Source of the DNA: Thermoflexia bacterium
GTDB taxonomy: Bacteria; Chloroflexota; Anaerolineae; B4-G1; SLSP01
NCBI GenBank assembly: GCA_030605705.1
Contig: JAUWHU010000164.1
Coordinates: forward strand, 1 to 5,581
Length of the DNA: 5,581 bases
Direction of reading: 5' to 3'
This document shows, one piece after another, positions 4,955-5,581 of the stretch (positions are counted from its first letter, which is position 1; each line of letters opens with the position of its first letter). The notes under the pieces were generated by a model. The model made no database searches. It was not told where the DNA came from and was given only the letters and a program-made list of their open reading frames with translations. A program made the translations under genes and the position numbers.

Positions 4955-5581
4955 ATGAATCCCCCACGGGTTGACTACGACGCCCTCGCGCCGACGTACA
5001 ACACGCGATTTGAGGCGAAGTCCGCTCGCCCTGACATCGCGCGCGCCCTGGCAGATTTGGCCCGCGACCTCCACGCCCACCGCATCCTGGAAGCCGGCTG
5101 CGGCACGGGCCACTGGCTGGCCGGGCTACGCGCCCTCACCGGCCAATGCTACGGGTTAGACCCCTCGGCGGGAATGCTCGCGCAGGCGCGCCGGCAAAAC
5201 GCGCCCCTGCGCCTCCTCCGGGGATGCGGCGAACGGCTCCCCTTCGCCGCCGGCACATTAGATATGGTCTACTGCGTCAACGCGCTCCATCATATAGCAG
5301 AACCACGCGCGTTCGTGCGCGAGGCGTGGAGGGTGTTGCGTCCCGGCGGACTTCTAACACTCATCGGGATGGACCCGCACGGGCGCAGAGGAAGCTGGTA
5401 CGTCTACGAATACTTCGCCGGCAGCTACGAGACCGACCTGGCCCGCTTCCCATCCTGGGAAGTCGTGTTAGACTGGCTGAGCGCTGCCGGGTTCGCGCAA
5501 CTGGCGCGGCAACCGGTCGAGCACATCCTTGACCCCAAGAGAGGGCGTGCCGTCTTCGCTGACCCCTTCCTGAGAAAGTCC
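4955..5581 (+). CDS. Class I SAM-dependent methyltransferase, partial (C-terminus off the window)
   Basis: I read 209 codons by hand from ATG 4955 to the window edge with no stop. The N-terminus (VDYDALAPTYNTRFEA, 6-21) is the usual lead-in of UbiE/Methyltransf_11-type enzymes. Motif I, the SAM-binding glycine loop, is ILEAGCGTGHW (44-54). The acidic residue after strand 2 is Asp69 (YGLDPSAGML). Residues 86-102 (RLLRGCGERLPFAAGTL) correspond to the adenine-contact region, 103-114 (DMVYCVNALHHI) to motif IV, and 126-137 (RVLRPGGLLTLI) to the post-motif strand. It should transfer a methyl group from S-adenosylmethionine; the acceptor cannot be told from this fold. The start has only a weak upstream AGGGAT (4939-4944), so translation may depend on coupling to the gene ending 14 bases earlier. 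The visible length covers most of a typical 210-260-residue family member. Confidence 0.92.
   Translation, partial: MNPPRVDYDALAPTYNTRFEAKSARPDIARALADLARDLHAHRILEAGCGTGHWLAGLRALTGQCYGLDPSAGMLAQARRQNAPLRLLRGCGERLPFAAGTLDMVYCVNALHHIAEPRAFVREAWRVLRPGGLLTLIGMDPHGRRGSWYVYEYFAGSYETDLARFPSWEVVLDWLSAAGFAQLARQPVEHILDPKRGRAVFADPFLRKS

Noticed and set aside
4506..5113. Minus-strand frames opposite the hypothetical and methyltransferase genes
   Set aside because: They are shadows of two plus-strand genes with clear starts or motifs.
5146..5532. 128-codon plus-strand frame rich in arginine
   Set aside because: It is out of frame with the methyltransferase, whose motifs continue through the region; the arginine-rich composition is typical of a GC-rich shadow.

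Overview
The window comes from a GC-rich bacterial chromosome. Shine-Dalgarno sequences, sigma70-type promoters and a bacterial initiator tRNA are all visible. Multi-GAF sensor kinases, a receiver-led kinase, short extragenic palindromes and CATTTGC-type heptad repeats would suit a Chloroflexota-like or similar environmental lineage. That placement is an inference from style, not from any marker gene.

Layout. (1) 1-239, minus: the start of a small helix-turn-helix protein, cut by the window edge. (2) 240-536: a two-gene tRNA unit on the minus strand, initiator tRNA-Met then a second CAT-anticodon tRNA, driven by a near-consensus promoter at 499-526 and followed by weak hairpins. (3) 537-3787, minus: a two-gene signalling operon. 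The first gene transcribed (1664-3787) is a soluble PAS-GAF-GAF-HisKA_2-HATPase histidine kinase. The second (537-1646), 17 bases further on, is a receiver domain fused to a second histidine kinase. (4) 3788-4304: a 517-base divergent intergenic region. It holds a candidate kinase promoter, inverted repeats, a plus-strand promoter, a REP-like pair of palindromes with GTAG heads, and CATTTGC heptads on both sides of it. (5) 4305-5581, plus: an unrecognised 211-residue protein with a possible winged-helix C-terminus, then a class I SAM-dependent methyltransferase that runs off the window.

How they may work together. The two kinase genes look like a phosphorelay: a HisKA_2 sensor phosphorylates the receiver Asp57 of its neighbour, which in turn gates that protein's own kinase module. 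The receiver resembles those of ANTAR-type (PdtaR/AmiR-like) regulators, the usual partners of HisKA_2 kinases, but here a kinase sits where the ANTAR output would be. No final DNA- or RNA-binding output is visible. The plus-strand pair is probably one transcription unit with a long, repeat-filled leader. The most unusual sequence structure is the paired palindrome at 4158-4210.
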